Shown here one piece after another: positions 30,375 to 40,745 of a stretch of 64,000 bases of DNA; positions within the stretch are counted from its first letter, which is position 1; every line of letters begins with the position of its first letter. The stretch is from Caenorhabditis remanei (Eukaryota > Nematoda > Chromadorea > Rhabditida > Rhabditidae), in the NCBI RefSeq assembly GCF_010183535.1, contig NC_071328.1, positions 15,376,001 to 15,440,000 of the forward strand, given 5' to 3'. The notes beneath the pieces are model-generated. The model was not told the DNA's origin and did no database searches. It saw only the letters and a list, made by a program, of their open reading frames with translations. Position numbers and translations under genes: made by a program.

Positions 30375-31430
30375 TCAGTACGAGTTTCCAGCGAAATCTG
30401 GCCAAACAAACATTAGAAAGATAAAAGAGTTGTCGCCGCCGTTTGTGATGGTCGCTGTGACATTATCACTTGATCGTTTGGTATCGAAACCGCCTCGTAG
30501 AGTATGGTGGCTTTCATCTTCACTGAAAATGTAACATGAGGGATTAAACATTTTATGAGTAGGGTCGCTACGCAGCAAAATTCACTTACTCGACATAAAT
30601 CCTTTCCACATCTCTTTCTCTTTCTACAAACTCCACACCACCCAACACAACCGCATAATCAATTGGTTCATCATTATAAACAAGAAATTCTTTTAATTGA
30701 AAACACCCTCCAGCCAGCCAATGCTTCAAGAATACATTCAAGTCTCGGCTGCTTAACATTGAGTCTTCCAGCCATATATACTTGCAGTTCATTGTTATCA
30801 AATGGTTCTGTTTGATCCAAAAACTATAATAAACATGAAGACTGTCAATTTGGAAGTTTGGAGGTTTAGCAGGAGTATAGTGTTCCGATGGTTTCTCATA
30901 AAGAAACAGTTTTTCAGTGTAGTTGAAGTTTTCCAAAACAAAATCGAGATCATTATCGTCTTTTAGTTTCAAGTCACAATAGAGGCTTTGTATGGTATTT
31001 TGTGATTTTGTAATCCAATCGGCCGCCCGTCTGTGATCATTATCATCTTGTTTATCTCCAATCCTTACTTCATAAATATCCCGATTGAATATCTCTCTAC
31101 CGTAATCTCCAATTGCCGTCACTCCAGTCATCCGATCCTCCCAATATGTTATTAGAGAACAGTATGTTTGTGTTAGATTTATCCATGTCTTCCAGACGAT
31201 CTCCTATTCCAAAGTCTAGTGTCAGCCGGACATTTTTGGAAGGTCCCCTATATGAAACCGCAATTCTCTTCGATTTTCGAGAGCACAGAGAGAGAATAAT
31301 TCTGGAAAGGGAGAAAGTTAGTAGGAGCATCGAACTGAGAGTTCACTTACATTCCATGTGGTCCAAGATTGTCTAAAACTTGTTTAAGAGGAACATATGG
31401 AAGAGAGAATAGACGAAATGGGGTAGTCAT
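30375..31430 (-). pseudogene. FB10: F-box gene, subfamily A, internal deletion
   Basis: Exons 31351-31430, 30590-31301, 30375-30522. Exon 2 is 712 bases against 825 in FB8. About 113 bases between LLRVEE and ITYWED are gone (junction near 31155), which removes the TVRIGSF..VPVK motif and breaks frame. Both flanking parts are otherwise intact, including FBA_2 (SFWIKQNHLITMNC, SRDLNVFLKHWLAGGC) and tail VWPDFAGNSY. Recent loss. Confidence 0.88.
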
Positions 31431-31504
31431 TGGATGAATACTGAATGAGTAGGTAGAAGAGATGACTGGCCAACAGACTGGGAGGGATGACACACAGATA
31501 GGAA

Positions 31505-31610
31505 TCTTGAAGTGCTAATAGGTCTTTCTGTTGTACCTGTCTTTTATTTGACCAGTCTGTCACTTCTACATACACAAAAGGAAGACCTAGACCAATTATC
31601 ACTTCAATAT
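31505..31610. promoter_or_regulatory. Bidirectional palindromic promoter core, FB10/FB11
   Basis: TCTTGAAGTGCTAATAGGTC ... ACCAATTATCACTTCAATAT. On the FB11 side the leader unit (TCTGTTG.YCAGTCCTCTC ... TATTCATTYAGTATTCC) is repeated three times up to 31740. Confidence 0.6.
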
Positions 31611-31743
31611 TCCCATCTGCATCTCATCCCTCACAATCTGTTGCTCAGTCCTCTCCTCTACCTATTCATTTAGTATTCCACAGTCTTTTGGCCAGTCATC
31701 CCGTTCCCTCATATTCATTCAGTATTCCTCAGTATCTCACCCA

Positions 31744-32913
31744 ATGTCTACTCTTTTCCCTTTATTCTCTCTTCCATTTGTACCCCTCAAACAAGTCCTA
31801 GACAATATCGGACCACAGGGAATGTAAGTGAACTCTTAGTTCGATGCTCCTACTAACTTTCTCCCTTTCCAGAATTATTCTCTCTCTGTGCTCTCGAAGA
31901 TCGAAGAGCATTGCGGTTTTATATAGGGGACCTTCCAAAGATGTTCGGTTGACCCTAGACTTTGGACTGTGGGATTGCTTGGAAGACTCCAACCAATCTT
32001 CTATGAATATACTGTTATCAGTGGAAGAAACAGGAAATCTTCCGATGGATGAGACACTGAAAACTGTCAGAATTGGAAATTTTGAGAAAGTTCCAGTGAA
32101 AATGGAAAAACATTTTGTAAAGGGAGACAATTTAATAACATATTGGGATGATCGAATTACTGGACTGGCAGCAATTGGAGATTGTGCTCGTGAAGTATTC
32201 AATAAGGATATTTTTGGAGTTTGTATTTATGATAAGCAAGAAAAGAATTGGCTTAGACGAGCGGCCGCGTGGGTAAGGAATTCTCAAGAGACATTTCAAA
32301 TCCTCCGTTGTAATTTCGTACCGAAAAACCATAAAGATCTCGATTTTATACTTGAAAACTCTAACTGCACTAAAAAACTGTTTCTTTGCGTGAGGCTATC
32401 GGAACACTATAGTCCTGCTAAACTTCCAAATTTTCGAATCGATAGTCTTCATGTTCAATATAGTTACTGGATTAAACAGAATCATTTATTAACGATGGAC
32501 TGCAAGTATATATGGCTGGAAGACTCAAAACTGAGCAGCCAAGACTTCAACGTGTTTTTGAAGCATTGGATGGCTGGAGGATGTTCTAAATTGGAACAAT
32601 TTCGTACTTTTGTTCAAGAACCAATTGATTATGAAATTGTATTTGATGGTGTGCAGTTTACCGAAAGAGAAAATGGTGTGGCGAGAGGTTATGTCGAGTA
32701 AGTGCAGGTTTGCTGCGTAGCGACTCAACTCCTCAAATGCTTAAAGGTTAAAGTTATATTTTCAGTGAAGTAGGCAAACACTATACTATACGAGGCGGCT
32801 TTGATATCAAACGACCAAGTGATAATATCACAGCGACTATTCGAAACAACGGTGAGAACTCGAGATTCTTTTTGTTGATTGTTTGGCCAGATTTCGCTGG
32901 AAATTCCTATTGA
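31744..32913 (+). CDS. FB11: F-box/FBA_2-like protein, subfamily A
   Basis: Exons 31744-31823, 31873-32697, 32766-32913 (350 residues). MSTLFPLFSLPFVPLKQVLD; TVRIGNFEKVPVKMEKHFVK; ITYWDDRITGLAAIGDCARE; YWIKQNHLLTMDCK; SQDFNVFLKHWMAGGCSKLE; VARGYVE instead of VERVYVE; tail LLIVWPDFAGNSY. Very close to FB17. Intron 2 begins GTAAGTGCAGGTTTGCTGCG, the conserved intron word. Divergent partner FB10 is broken. Confidence 0.92.
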
Positions 32914-32949
32914 TTTATAATGTTTCTGATGTCTTGTGTTTTTGTTTAA

Positions 32950-33417
32950 GCATGTAATATTTGTGGTTACTGTAATAATAAATGAAGCGTTTTTCCCTCC
33001 AAAACTTAGTTAGTATTAGATGTGATTCAAATAATTGTGTTGCTGACAGAAGGAGGGATTATCACTCACTAGGAAAATGATGTATTTGAGAGTTTGAGTC
33101 CCCTGAAGCTCGAGATATTTGAGCAGAAAGTAACAGTACTAAATCATACATTATTTTCTTCGTAAAGCTCCAGAGATGTCTGAAATATTTCAAAACAACA
33201 AAAATATCTTTGAAAACACGTGATTATCAATTGAAATTCAAGACATTTTCAGCTAGTCACATTGGCACACCAAAATGGGCTATTCTGAGTAGATATGGTT
33301 TTCTGATAGGGTATAGTAGTGCTGTTTAACTGATGGCAACCGTACCAATATCAGAAACTCAAAATAGTCTATACTGCGACTTACTAGTTAGAAAAGAAAC
33401 AGAGCCATCCCACACTT
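32950..33417. repeat. Duplicated downstream segment, copy c
   Basis: Same segment as after FB3 and FB7, almost full length. Together with the next element and FB12 it mirrors the 18.2-20.5 kb order. Confidence 0.8.
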
Positions 33418-33421
33418 TGCA

Positions 33422-33648
33422 GGCCCGTCTTGTCAGGGATATGGGATTTTTGAGAAAAATTTTCAATTTTTTTTTTCAATTTTCAATTTTTCATGCGGAA
33501 TAATTTTCTAATTTTCCCGTTTTTCATACTTTATTCATGATCAGAGTTCATCTTACACTTAGTACACCTTTAATCAAAGTTGGAAAAATAATACCCTCCA
33601 AAAAGACGGGCCTGACGGGCAGTGCTGGGCTGGCCCGGCCCTTGACAA
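33422..33648. mobile_element. GC-rich hAT-like MITE, fragment
   Basis: Matches the interior and right part of the element at 18780, ending TTGACAAGTATG. The left terminus and most of the GC-rich runs are deleted. Confidence 0.6.
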
Positions 33649-33711
33649 GTATGCAAAAAACATAGAATGAGAGAAACAAGAATTTATCAGGTATAAGTTA
33701 CCCACGGCATC

Positions 33712-33822
33712 CTACCAAACAATCATCCAAAACTCATCCCCGGATTGATTGACGACGGTTGCCGTGACGTTTGATCGCTTCACATCAAAACCTCCTCTGA
33801 TAGTATGAGAAGTACGGTTTTG
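33712..33822 (-). pseudogene. Orphan F-box exon 3
   Basis: Reads (minus strand) RTSHTIRGGFDVKRSNVTAT ... WMIVW-stop, like exon 3 of FB6/FB16. At its 5' side it runs without a splice site into a promoter half (33826-33900), so everything between promoter and exon 3 was deleted. Confidence 0.75.
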
Positions 33823-34228
33823 GGAGGGATGAGTTGCAGATAGAAATCTTGAAGTGCTAATTGGTCTGGGTCTGTGTGTAATGACTGACTAGTCAAATAA
33901 GAGAAGACAGGGCAGTCAGTCACTCCCAAACATACAGAACACAAGATCGGGATCGTTTCACGAGTTTATTTCACGAGATCGTTTATCAAAAACAGAATGA
34001 TTTGAAATAAGGGAAAGATTTCTGTTCTAGTGATATATATATATCGACCCGGATTTGAGTTTGAAGTGAGTTGGGAACATTGTTCCATATATTTTGAACA
34101 TCACACCCGCATTTAATTGAGTCCCATTGAATACCAACAAGTTTTGGTGCGACAAATGCTTCATTTATGTTAACAGGAACCACAATTATTACATCATTAA
34201 ACAAAAACACAAGAAATCTGAAACATTA

Positions 34229-35406
34229 TCAATCTTCGTAGGAATTCCCAGCGAAATCTGGCCAGACAACCATCCAAAAGAATTTCCAATTCTCACCGCC
34301 GTTTATGATAGTCACTTTGGCATTATCACTTGGTCGTTTGAAATCGAAACCGCCTCGCATAGTATGATGGCTGTTTGTTTCACTGAAAATATGCCATTAA
34401 CTTTTAATCATTTGACGAATGAAATCGCTACGCAGCGAAATCCACTTACTCTACATAAATCCTTTCCACATCTCTTCCTCTTTCTACAAAATCCACACCG
34501 TCTAATACAACTTCATAATCAACTGCTTTCTCGATATCAGCAGTAAAATCTTTCAGTTTAGAACATCCTCCTGTCATCCAATGCTTTATAAACACATTCA
34601 AATCTCGGCTGCACAATGTTGAGTCTTCCAGCGCTATATACTTGCAGTCCATCGCCAGTAAATGGTCTTGTTTAATCCAAAAACTGAGTATAATATAAAG
34701 GAAATCAACGCTGAATTTTGGAGGCTTTGCAGGGCAATAGTTGGGCGATGGATTCACATTAAGTGACATTTTTTCAGTGTAGTTGAAGTTTTCCAGAATA
34801 AAATCAAGGTCGTTATCGACTTTTGGTTTGAAGTCACAATACAGGATTTGAATTGTGTTTTGAGAATTCTTAACCCACTCGGCTGCTCGTCTATGATCAT
34901 CTTCTGCTTGTTTCTCTCCAATCCACACTCCATGAACATCCTGATTGAATATCTTTCTACCGTAATCTCCAATTGCCGCCACTCCAGTCATCCGATCCTC
35001 CCAATATGTGATTAAGTGTTCTCTCCCCATAATTCCCTGTACTATTTTCACTGGAACTTTCTCAAAACTGCCAATTCTGACAGTTTCCAATATCTCATCC
35101 ATCGGAAGCTTTCCTGTTTCTTCCACTCTCAACAGCACATTTGTTTTGGATTCATTACAGTTTTCCAGACTATCCCCTAGTCCAAAGTCTAGTGTTAGCC
35201 GAACATTTTTGGACGGCCCCCTATATGAAACCGCAACGCTTTTTGATCTTCGAGAGCACAAAGAGAGGATAATGCTGAAAAATAGAAGGAAATTGGAAGC
35301 GGGTATCGGATTAAGAGATCACTTACATTCCATGTGGTCCGAGATTGTCTAAAACTTGTTTAAGAGGAACATATGGAAGAGAGAATAAACGGAATGGGGT
35401 AGTCAT
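34229..35406 (-). CDS. FB12: F-box/FBA_2-like protein, subfamily A
   Basis: Exons 35327-35406, 34450-35274, 34229-34382 (352 residues). Near-identical twin of FB4: the few changes include NSNES/NCNES, DIHEVW/DVHGVW and LLSMDCK/LLAMDCK. Tail NSYED kept. The 3' flank and upstream leader are also alike. Divergent partner FB13. Confidence 0.92.
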
Positions 35407-35487
35407 TATGGGTAAGACACTAAGGAATACAATGAGTAGAAGAGAGAACTGACCAAGAGACTGGGAAGGATGACCTGCAGATAAGAA

Positions 35488-35616
35488 TATTGAAGTACTA
35501 ATAGGTCTGGGCCTGCGTTCTGTGTATTTAGAAACGACTGACTGGTCAAATAAGAGAAGACAGACCAGTCAGTCATCTCTAAATACACAGAACGCAGGCC
35601 AATTAGCACTTCAAGA
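35488..35616. promoter_or_regulatory. Bidirectional palindromic promoter core, FB12/FB13
   Basis: Most complete palindrome: TATTGAAGTACTAATAGGTC ... GCCTGCGTTCTGTGTATTTA ... and the mirror TAAATACACAGAACGCAGGC ... CAATTAGCACTTCAAGA around AAATAAGAGAAGACAG. Confidence 0.65.
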
Positions 35617-35694
35617 TTACCGGTAATCCTTCCCAGTCTGTTGGTCAGTTCCCTCCTCTACCTATTCATTCAGTCTTCCTCAGTGTTTTACCCA

Positions 35695-37321
35695 ATGCCT
35701 CATCCTTTTCCTTTATTCTCTCTTCCCTATGTGCCCCTCAAAAAAGTATTAGACAACTTTGGACAACGTGGAATGTAAGTGAACTCTTAGTTCGATTTTT
35801 GCGCCGAAGGCACCCCAGCCGATTTTAGCTCCGCAGGTACCCCAGCCGATTTTAGCGCCGCATGCACCCCAGCCGATCATAGCGCCGCGGCACCCCAGCC
35901 GATTTTATCGCCGCATGCACCCCAGCCGATCTTAGCGCCGCAGACACCCCAGCCGATTGTAGCGTCGCAGGCACCCCAGCCGATTTTAGCGCCGCAGGCA
36001 CCCTAGCCGATCTTAGCGCCGCAGGCACCCTAGCCGATCTTAGCGCCGCAGGCACCCTAGCCGATCTTAGCGCCGCATGCACCCCAGCCGATTTTAGCGC
36101 CGCAGGCACCCTAGCCGATCTTAGCGCCGCATGCACCCCAGCCGATTTTAGCGCCGCAGGCACCCTAGCCGATTTTAGCGCCGCAGACACCCCAGCCGAT
36201 TTTAGCGCCGCAGGCATCCCAGCCAATTGTAGCGCTAACTGCAGGCACCCCAGCCGCCTTTAGCGCTAACTTTCTTTTATTTTCCAGAATATTTCTCTCC
36301 CTGTGCTCATTGAGATCGAAAAGCATTGCGGTTTCATATAGGGGACCTTCTAAAGATGTTCGGCTAACACTAGATATTGGATTGTGGGATTGCCTGGAAG
36401 ACTCCGACGAATCTTATATGAGGACACTGTTGACAGTAGAAAATATCGGGAACCTCCCGATGAACACGACACTGGAAACTGTCAGAATTGGGAGTTTTGA
36501 GAACGTTCCAGTGAAAATGGAAAACAATTTTCTAAAGGGAAACCATTTAATAACATATTGGGAGGATCGGATGACTGGATTAGCGGCGATTGGAGATTGT
36601 GCTCGTGAAGTATTCAATCAGGATATTTATAAAGTGTTTATTTATGATAAGCGAGAAGATGATGATCTTAGACGGGCGGCCGAGTGGATTAAGAATTCTC
36701 AAAAGACAATTCGAAACCTCTGTTGTAATTTCAATTCAAAAATCGATAATGATCTTGATGTTATATTGGAAAACTTCAAATGCACTGAAAAACTGTTTCT
36801 TTACGTGAAGCCATTGGAATACTATAGTCCCTCTAGAATTCCGAGTTTCCAACTTAACAGACTTGATGTTTGTAATAGTTTTTGGATTAAACAGAACCAT
36901 TTATTGACGATGGACTGCAAATGTATTTTGCTGAAAAGTTCAAAATTGAGCAGCCGAGACTTGAATTTATTCTTGAAACATTGGATGGCTGGAGGTTGCT
37001 CTCAATTGAAAGAATTATGGATTTCTGTCGAGAAACCAATTGATTATCAAATTGTGTTGGATGGTGTGAAGTTTGAAGAAAGAGAAAGACATGTGGAAAG
37101 AGTTTTTGTCGAGTAAGTGCAGGTTGTTGCGTAGCGACTCCATTAATATCATGTCTAAAGACTTATGTTATATTTTTAGTGAAGCAGGCACGCACGATAC
37201 TATACGAGGCGGTTTTGATATCAAACGATCAAGTGATAATGTCAAAGTGACTATCAACAACGGGAACTCGAGACTCTTTTGGATGATTGTCTGGCCAGAT
37301 TTTGCTGGAAATTCCTATTGA
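35695..37321 (+). CDS. FB13: F-box/FBA_2-like protein, subfamily A, minisatellite in intron 1
   Basis: Exons 35695-35774, 36288-37112, 37180-37321 (348 residues). MPHPFPLFSLPYVPLKKVLD; TVRIGSFENVPVKMENNFLK; ITYWEDRMTGLAAIGDCARE; SFWIKQNHLLTMDCK; SRDLNLFLKHWMAGGCSQLK; tail WMIVWPDFAGNSY. Intron 1 is 513 bases against the usual ~50 because a 27-bp minisatellite of the dys-1 type fills it; donor and acceptor words are intact. Exon 3 uses the acceptor TTTTTAG. Confidence 0.91.
35800..36262 (+). repeat. 27-bp minisatellite, tract 6 (FB13 intron 1)
   Basis: About seventeen units of the family found in dys-1 introns about 30 kb away (GCCGCAGGCACCCYAGCCGA). Alternating GCATGCACCCCAGCC and GCAGGCACCCTAGCC units form a 54-bp higher-order repeat at about 35990-36200. 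Confidence 0.93.
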
Positions 37322-37894
37322 TTTGTAATGTTTCTGATTTCTTGTGTTTTTGTTTCGTTTTGTACGCCTGTAATAAATGTGGTTCCTGTAGCAATAAATA
37401 AAGCATTTTTTGCATCTTTAGTACTCAATGTCTCATTTAATTGTGGGTGTTTTGTAATTAGACACAAGGAATTCTTACTAGCACTCACTTGGAGAATGTA
37501 GAGTTTCGAGTGGAGACAGATGCTCTCCTATTGCTAATTTTACTTAATTTTGTTCTCAGTTTCTGCTTGATGGTCTAGCCCTGTTGGCAAGGCCTCTTCG
37601 GTTCCAGTAAGTGGAGCCAAGATATATCAAACTAGCAATTTCTCTTGAAACTGCAGTATTATAGGCGACTACGGTTTCTTGTTTTTTGGCATCATGTTAA
37701 GGATGGTGCAACAGAGCGCAATTAAGGAATTGTAAAATGCTATGTGAAGAGGGGATCGCCTAACAATAACTGCCTTTCAGAACATGAGGGGTCTATGTCT
37801 GGAGACATGTGATTGGATTTTAACAAATAACCTTATTTCAATTGTTTTATTTAGAATCAACAGATAAAAGAAATTCGGAATTCAAAACTGTTTT
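37322..37894. other. Intergenic FB13/FB14
   Basis: FB13 3' flank with AATAAA at ~37395, then 37560-37860, which resembles 49205-49440 near FB22 (GGCATCATGT.AA.GAT, CTGCCTTTCAGAACA). No gene seen. Confidence 0.5.
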
Positions 37895-38443
37895 TTAGTA
37901 GGAATTTCCAGCGATATCCGGCCAAACAATCACATCGGGAGGCCAAGAAAGTCTTCTAAAGTATAGTTATCCATGTCTTCACCTTCAATGCTAACTTCAT
38001 CGATATTTCGATTGAATATTTCTTTTGCGTAGTTTCCAATTTCCGTCAATCCGGTTAACTCATTGTACCAATAAGTTACTAGACAATCCCCATCCATTTC
38101 ATATTGAACAGCTCGAAACTTTCCGATCGGTACTGTTGGCAATACGATATCATCAAGATCCGAAACATTCTCCACATCTACAAGATTTGTGTAATCGTGA
38201 CACAAATGAAATCCATTACAACACTTTAGTTTAAGTTGGACATCTTTGGACTGCCCTCTATATGAAACCGCAATGCTCTTCGATCTTCGAGAACACAAAG
38301 AGAGAATTATTCTGGAAAATAGAAGGAAAATTGTGGTGGATATAAAACTAAGAGCTTACTTACATTCCATGTGGTCCAAAATTGTCTAAAACTTGTTTGA
38401 GGGGTAAATAGGGAAGAGAGAATAAAGGAAAAAGACGAGGCAT
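37895..38443 (-). pseudogene. FB14: F-box gene, subfamily B, lacks FBA_2 core
   Basis: Exon 1 38364-38443 (MPRLFPLFSLPYLPLKQVLD) and the first part of exon 2 (from 38311: FHLCHDYTNLVDVENVSDLD, VTYWYNELTGLTEIGNYAKE) are like FB22/FB25. At about 37933 exon 2 jumps straight into the end of exon 3 (VWPDIAGNSY, other frame). The deletion removes the FBA_2 region and intron 2. A short ORF ends at 37930. Confidence 0.85.
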
Positions 38444-38605
38444 TGGGTAAGACACTGAAGAACACTGAAGAAGTATAAGAGATGACCGAGACTGTGAGGG
38501 AGTACCTGCAGATGGAATACACTGAAGAATGCTGAATGAATAAGAAGAAAAGAGGACTGACTAACTAAACTGACTAAAGTAAGGGGGATCACCTGCAGAT
38601 GGGAA

Positions 38606-38733
38606 TATTAAAGTGCTAATTGATCTAGGTCTGTGTGTATGTGTATGTAGAAGTGACTGACCTGCCTTTTTACTTTTATTAGACTAGTCAGTCATTTCTA
38701 CTTACACAGAACGCACCAATTAGCACTTCAAGA
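38606..38733. promoter_or_regulatory. Bidirectional palindromic promoter core, FB14/FB15
   Basis: TATTAAAGTGCTAATTGATC ... CACCAATTAGCACTTCAAGA. Both flanking genes are broken, yet the core is well kept. Confidence 0.58.
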
Positions 38734-38817
38734 TTTCTATCTGTAGGTGTCCCCTCCCAGTCCGTTGGTCAGTTCCCCCTCTATCTATTCATTCAGTATT
38801 CCTCAGTGTCTTACCCA

Positions 38818-38976
38818 ATGACTACCTTATTTCCCTTTATTCTCTCTTCCATTTATTCCTCTTAAACAAGTATTAGACAACTTCGGACCACGTGGAATGT
38901 AAGTGAACTCTTAGTTCGATATCCGCCACCAATATCCTTTTATTCTTCCAGAATAACGGGGAATTCATACGAATAA
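38818..38976 (+). pseudogene. FB15: F-box gene collapsed to a 34-residue mini-ORF
   Basis: Exon 1 (38818-38897) and its donor are normal. The exon 2 acceptor TTCCAG at 38951 is followed after four bases by the last codons of an exon 3. Spliced, the frame stays open: ...FGPRGIITGNSYE and a TAA at 38974. A deletion inside a gene like the 22.5-kb orphan explains it. Only half of an F-box remains. Confidence 0.85.
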
Positions 38977-39388
38977 GTTGTTTTATTATTGCTGAAATCG
39001 TATTGTCAGTGAAATCTATCTGTTGAATCTTTCGTGTGTCTTTGTTTAAGACAGTAATTTGTTTGCTGTAATAATAAATAAAGCTTTTTTTTGCATCGAA
39101 ACTTTGTTAGTACTCAAAATGATTCAGTTATTTGTGTTGTTGGTCAAGAGGGAGTTACAGATCGGGACAAATATCATTAGAACCAAAGTTTTGTCCTAAT
39201 TTTAATTTCAAATCTGTATTCTGTTTTTGGTGGACGATCTCTTGAAAAAAGTTATTGGCGTTTTTGTGGTTTCTCGGTGCAAAAATGGCCATTTTCAATA
39301 CTGACAAAACTTATTTATTCAGATTATTAAGGAAGACAATAAAAGCAATAGAAACAAGAATTATCAAGTACAACTTACCACCGACATC
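38977..39388. repeat. Duplicated segment shared with 22652-23090
   Basis: Flank of FB15 and FB16 matching the region between the orphan exon and FB6. AATAAATAAAGC near 39073. No gene. Confidence 0.75.
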
Positions 39389-40475
39389 CTACCAAACAAT
39401 CATGCAAAAATGATGCCCGGAAGAAACGAAGACAGTTGCCGTGACATTTGATCGCTTCACATCGAAACCTCCTCTGATAGTCTGAGGGGTACGGTCTTCT
39501 CTGAAAATAGACTATTCGAGTCGCTACGCAGCAAACCTACACTTACTCGACAAAAAGAACGCGTTCCACATCATCTCCTCTTTCTGTAAACTCCACACCG
39601 TCGAATACAGACTCAAAGTTGATCTCTTCCTCAACAAAAACAAGCAACTGTTTCAATTTAGAACATCCTCCAGTCATCCAGTGCTTCAAGAACACATTGA
39701 AGTCTTCGCTTGTCAATTTTGAGTTGTGCATGGTAATTATCTTGCAGTTCATTCCTAGTAAATCCCTCTGCGTAATCCAGAAACTTTTATGAATGTAAAT
39801 ATCATTAAGAGTGAAGACAAGCGGTTTAGCAGTACGATAGTTTTTAGATGGTTTTGCAGAAAGCGAAAGAGAACCCGTGCATTTCAAGTTTTCAAGAATG
39901 TAGTCGAGATCTTCATCGAGTGTTTTTTTAATAACGAAATGAAATTGTTCTATCGACTTTTGTGTATCCATAGTCCACTCAATCAACCGCCTATAGCCAA
40001 CCGCATGTTTATCTCCAATGCTGACTTGATAGATATCTTGATTGAATATTTCTCGAGCGTAGTTTCCTATTTCAATCAATCCAGTTAGTTTGTCTTTCCA
40101 GTACGTGACGAGACAATCTCCATCCATTTTATATTGAACGTCTCGAAACTTTCCACTCGGTAATGTTCTCAATCTAACACCTCCAAGATTCTTAATATCT
40201 ATTGCCTCCCAGACACCAGTAAAGTCATTAGCCAGGGAACCAAAACTGTCACCATACATCAGCTGAAGTTGGACATTTTTGGAAGGTCCCCTATAGGAAA
40301 CGGCAATGTTTTTTGATCTTCGAGAGCACAGAGAGAGAATTATTCTGGAAAATAGAAGGGATTTAGCAGGAGTATCGAACTAAGAGTTAACTTACATTCC
40401 ATGTGGTCCAAAATTGTCTAAGACTAGTTTAAGAGGAATAAATGGAAGAGAGAATAAAGGGAATGGGGTAGTCAT
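39389..40475 (-). CDS. FB16: F-box/FBA_2-like protein, subfamily B, short tail
   Basis: Exons 40396-40475, 39547-40344, 39389-39500 (329 residues). LRTLPSGKFRDVQYKMDGDC; VTYWKDKLTGLIEIGNYARE; SFWITQRDLLGMNCK; SEDFNVFLKHWMTGGCSKLK; exon 3 IRGGFDVKRSNVTATV ... CMIVW then TAG, with no PDFAGNSY. The frame is open from the acceptor although the usual TTG at the CSRRSK position is CTG. The functional copy of the FB6 pair. Divergent partner FB17. Confidence 0.91.
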
Positions 40476-40554
40476 TGGGTGAGACATTGAGGAATACTGA
40501 ACGAATAGGTAAAAGGGAGGAGTGGTAAACAGAGGGATGACCTGCAGATAGGAA

Positions 40555-40680
40555 TCTTGAAGTGCTAATTGGTTTGGGTCTGCGTTCTGTGTATGTAGAA
40601 GTGACAGACTGGTCAAACAAAAGAAGGCCGACCCGACCTGTCAGTCATTTCTGCATACACAAAAGACAGACCTAGGCCCT
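40555..40680. promoter_or_regulatory. Bidirectional promoter core, FB16/FB17, right arm cut
   Basis: Left half as at FB6 (TCTTGAAGTGCTAATTGG). The right half ends at GACAGACCTAGGCCCTTCCC without AATTAGCAC, the same truncation as FB6/FB7, so the two pairs descend from one copy. Confidence 0.55.
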
Positions 40681-40745
40681 TCCCAGTCTGTTGTCCAGCC
40701 CTCTCTTCTACCTATTCATTCAGTCTTCCTCAGTGTCTTCCCCCA

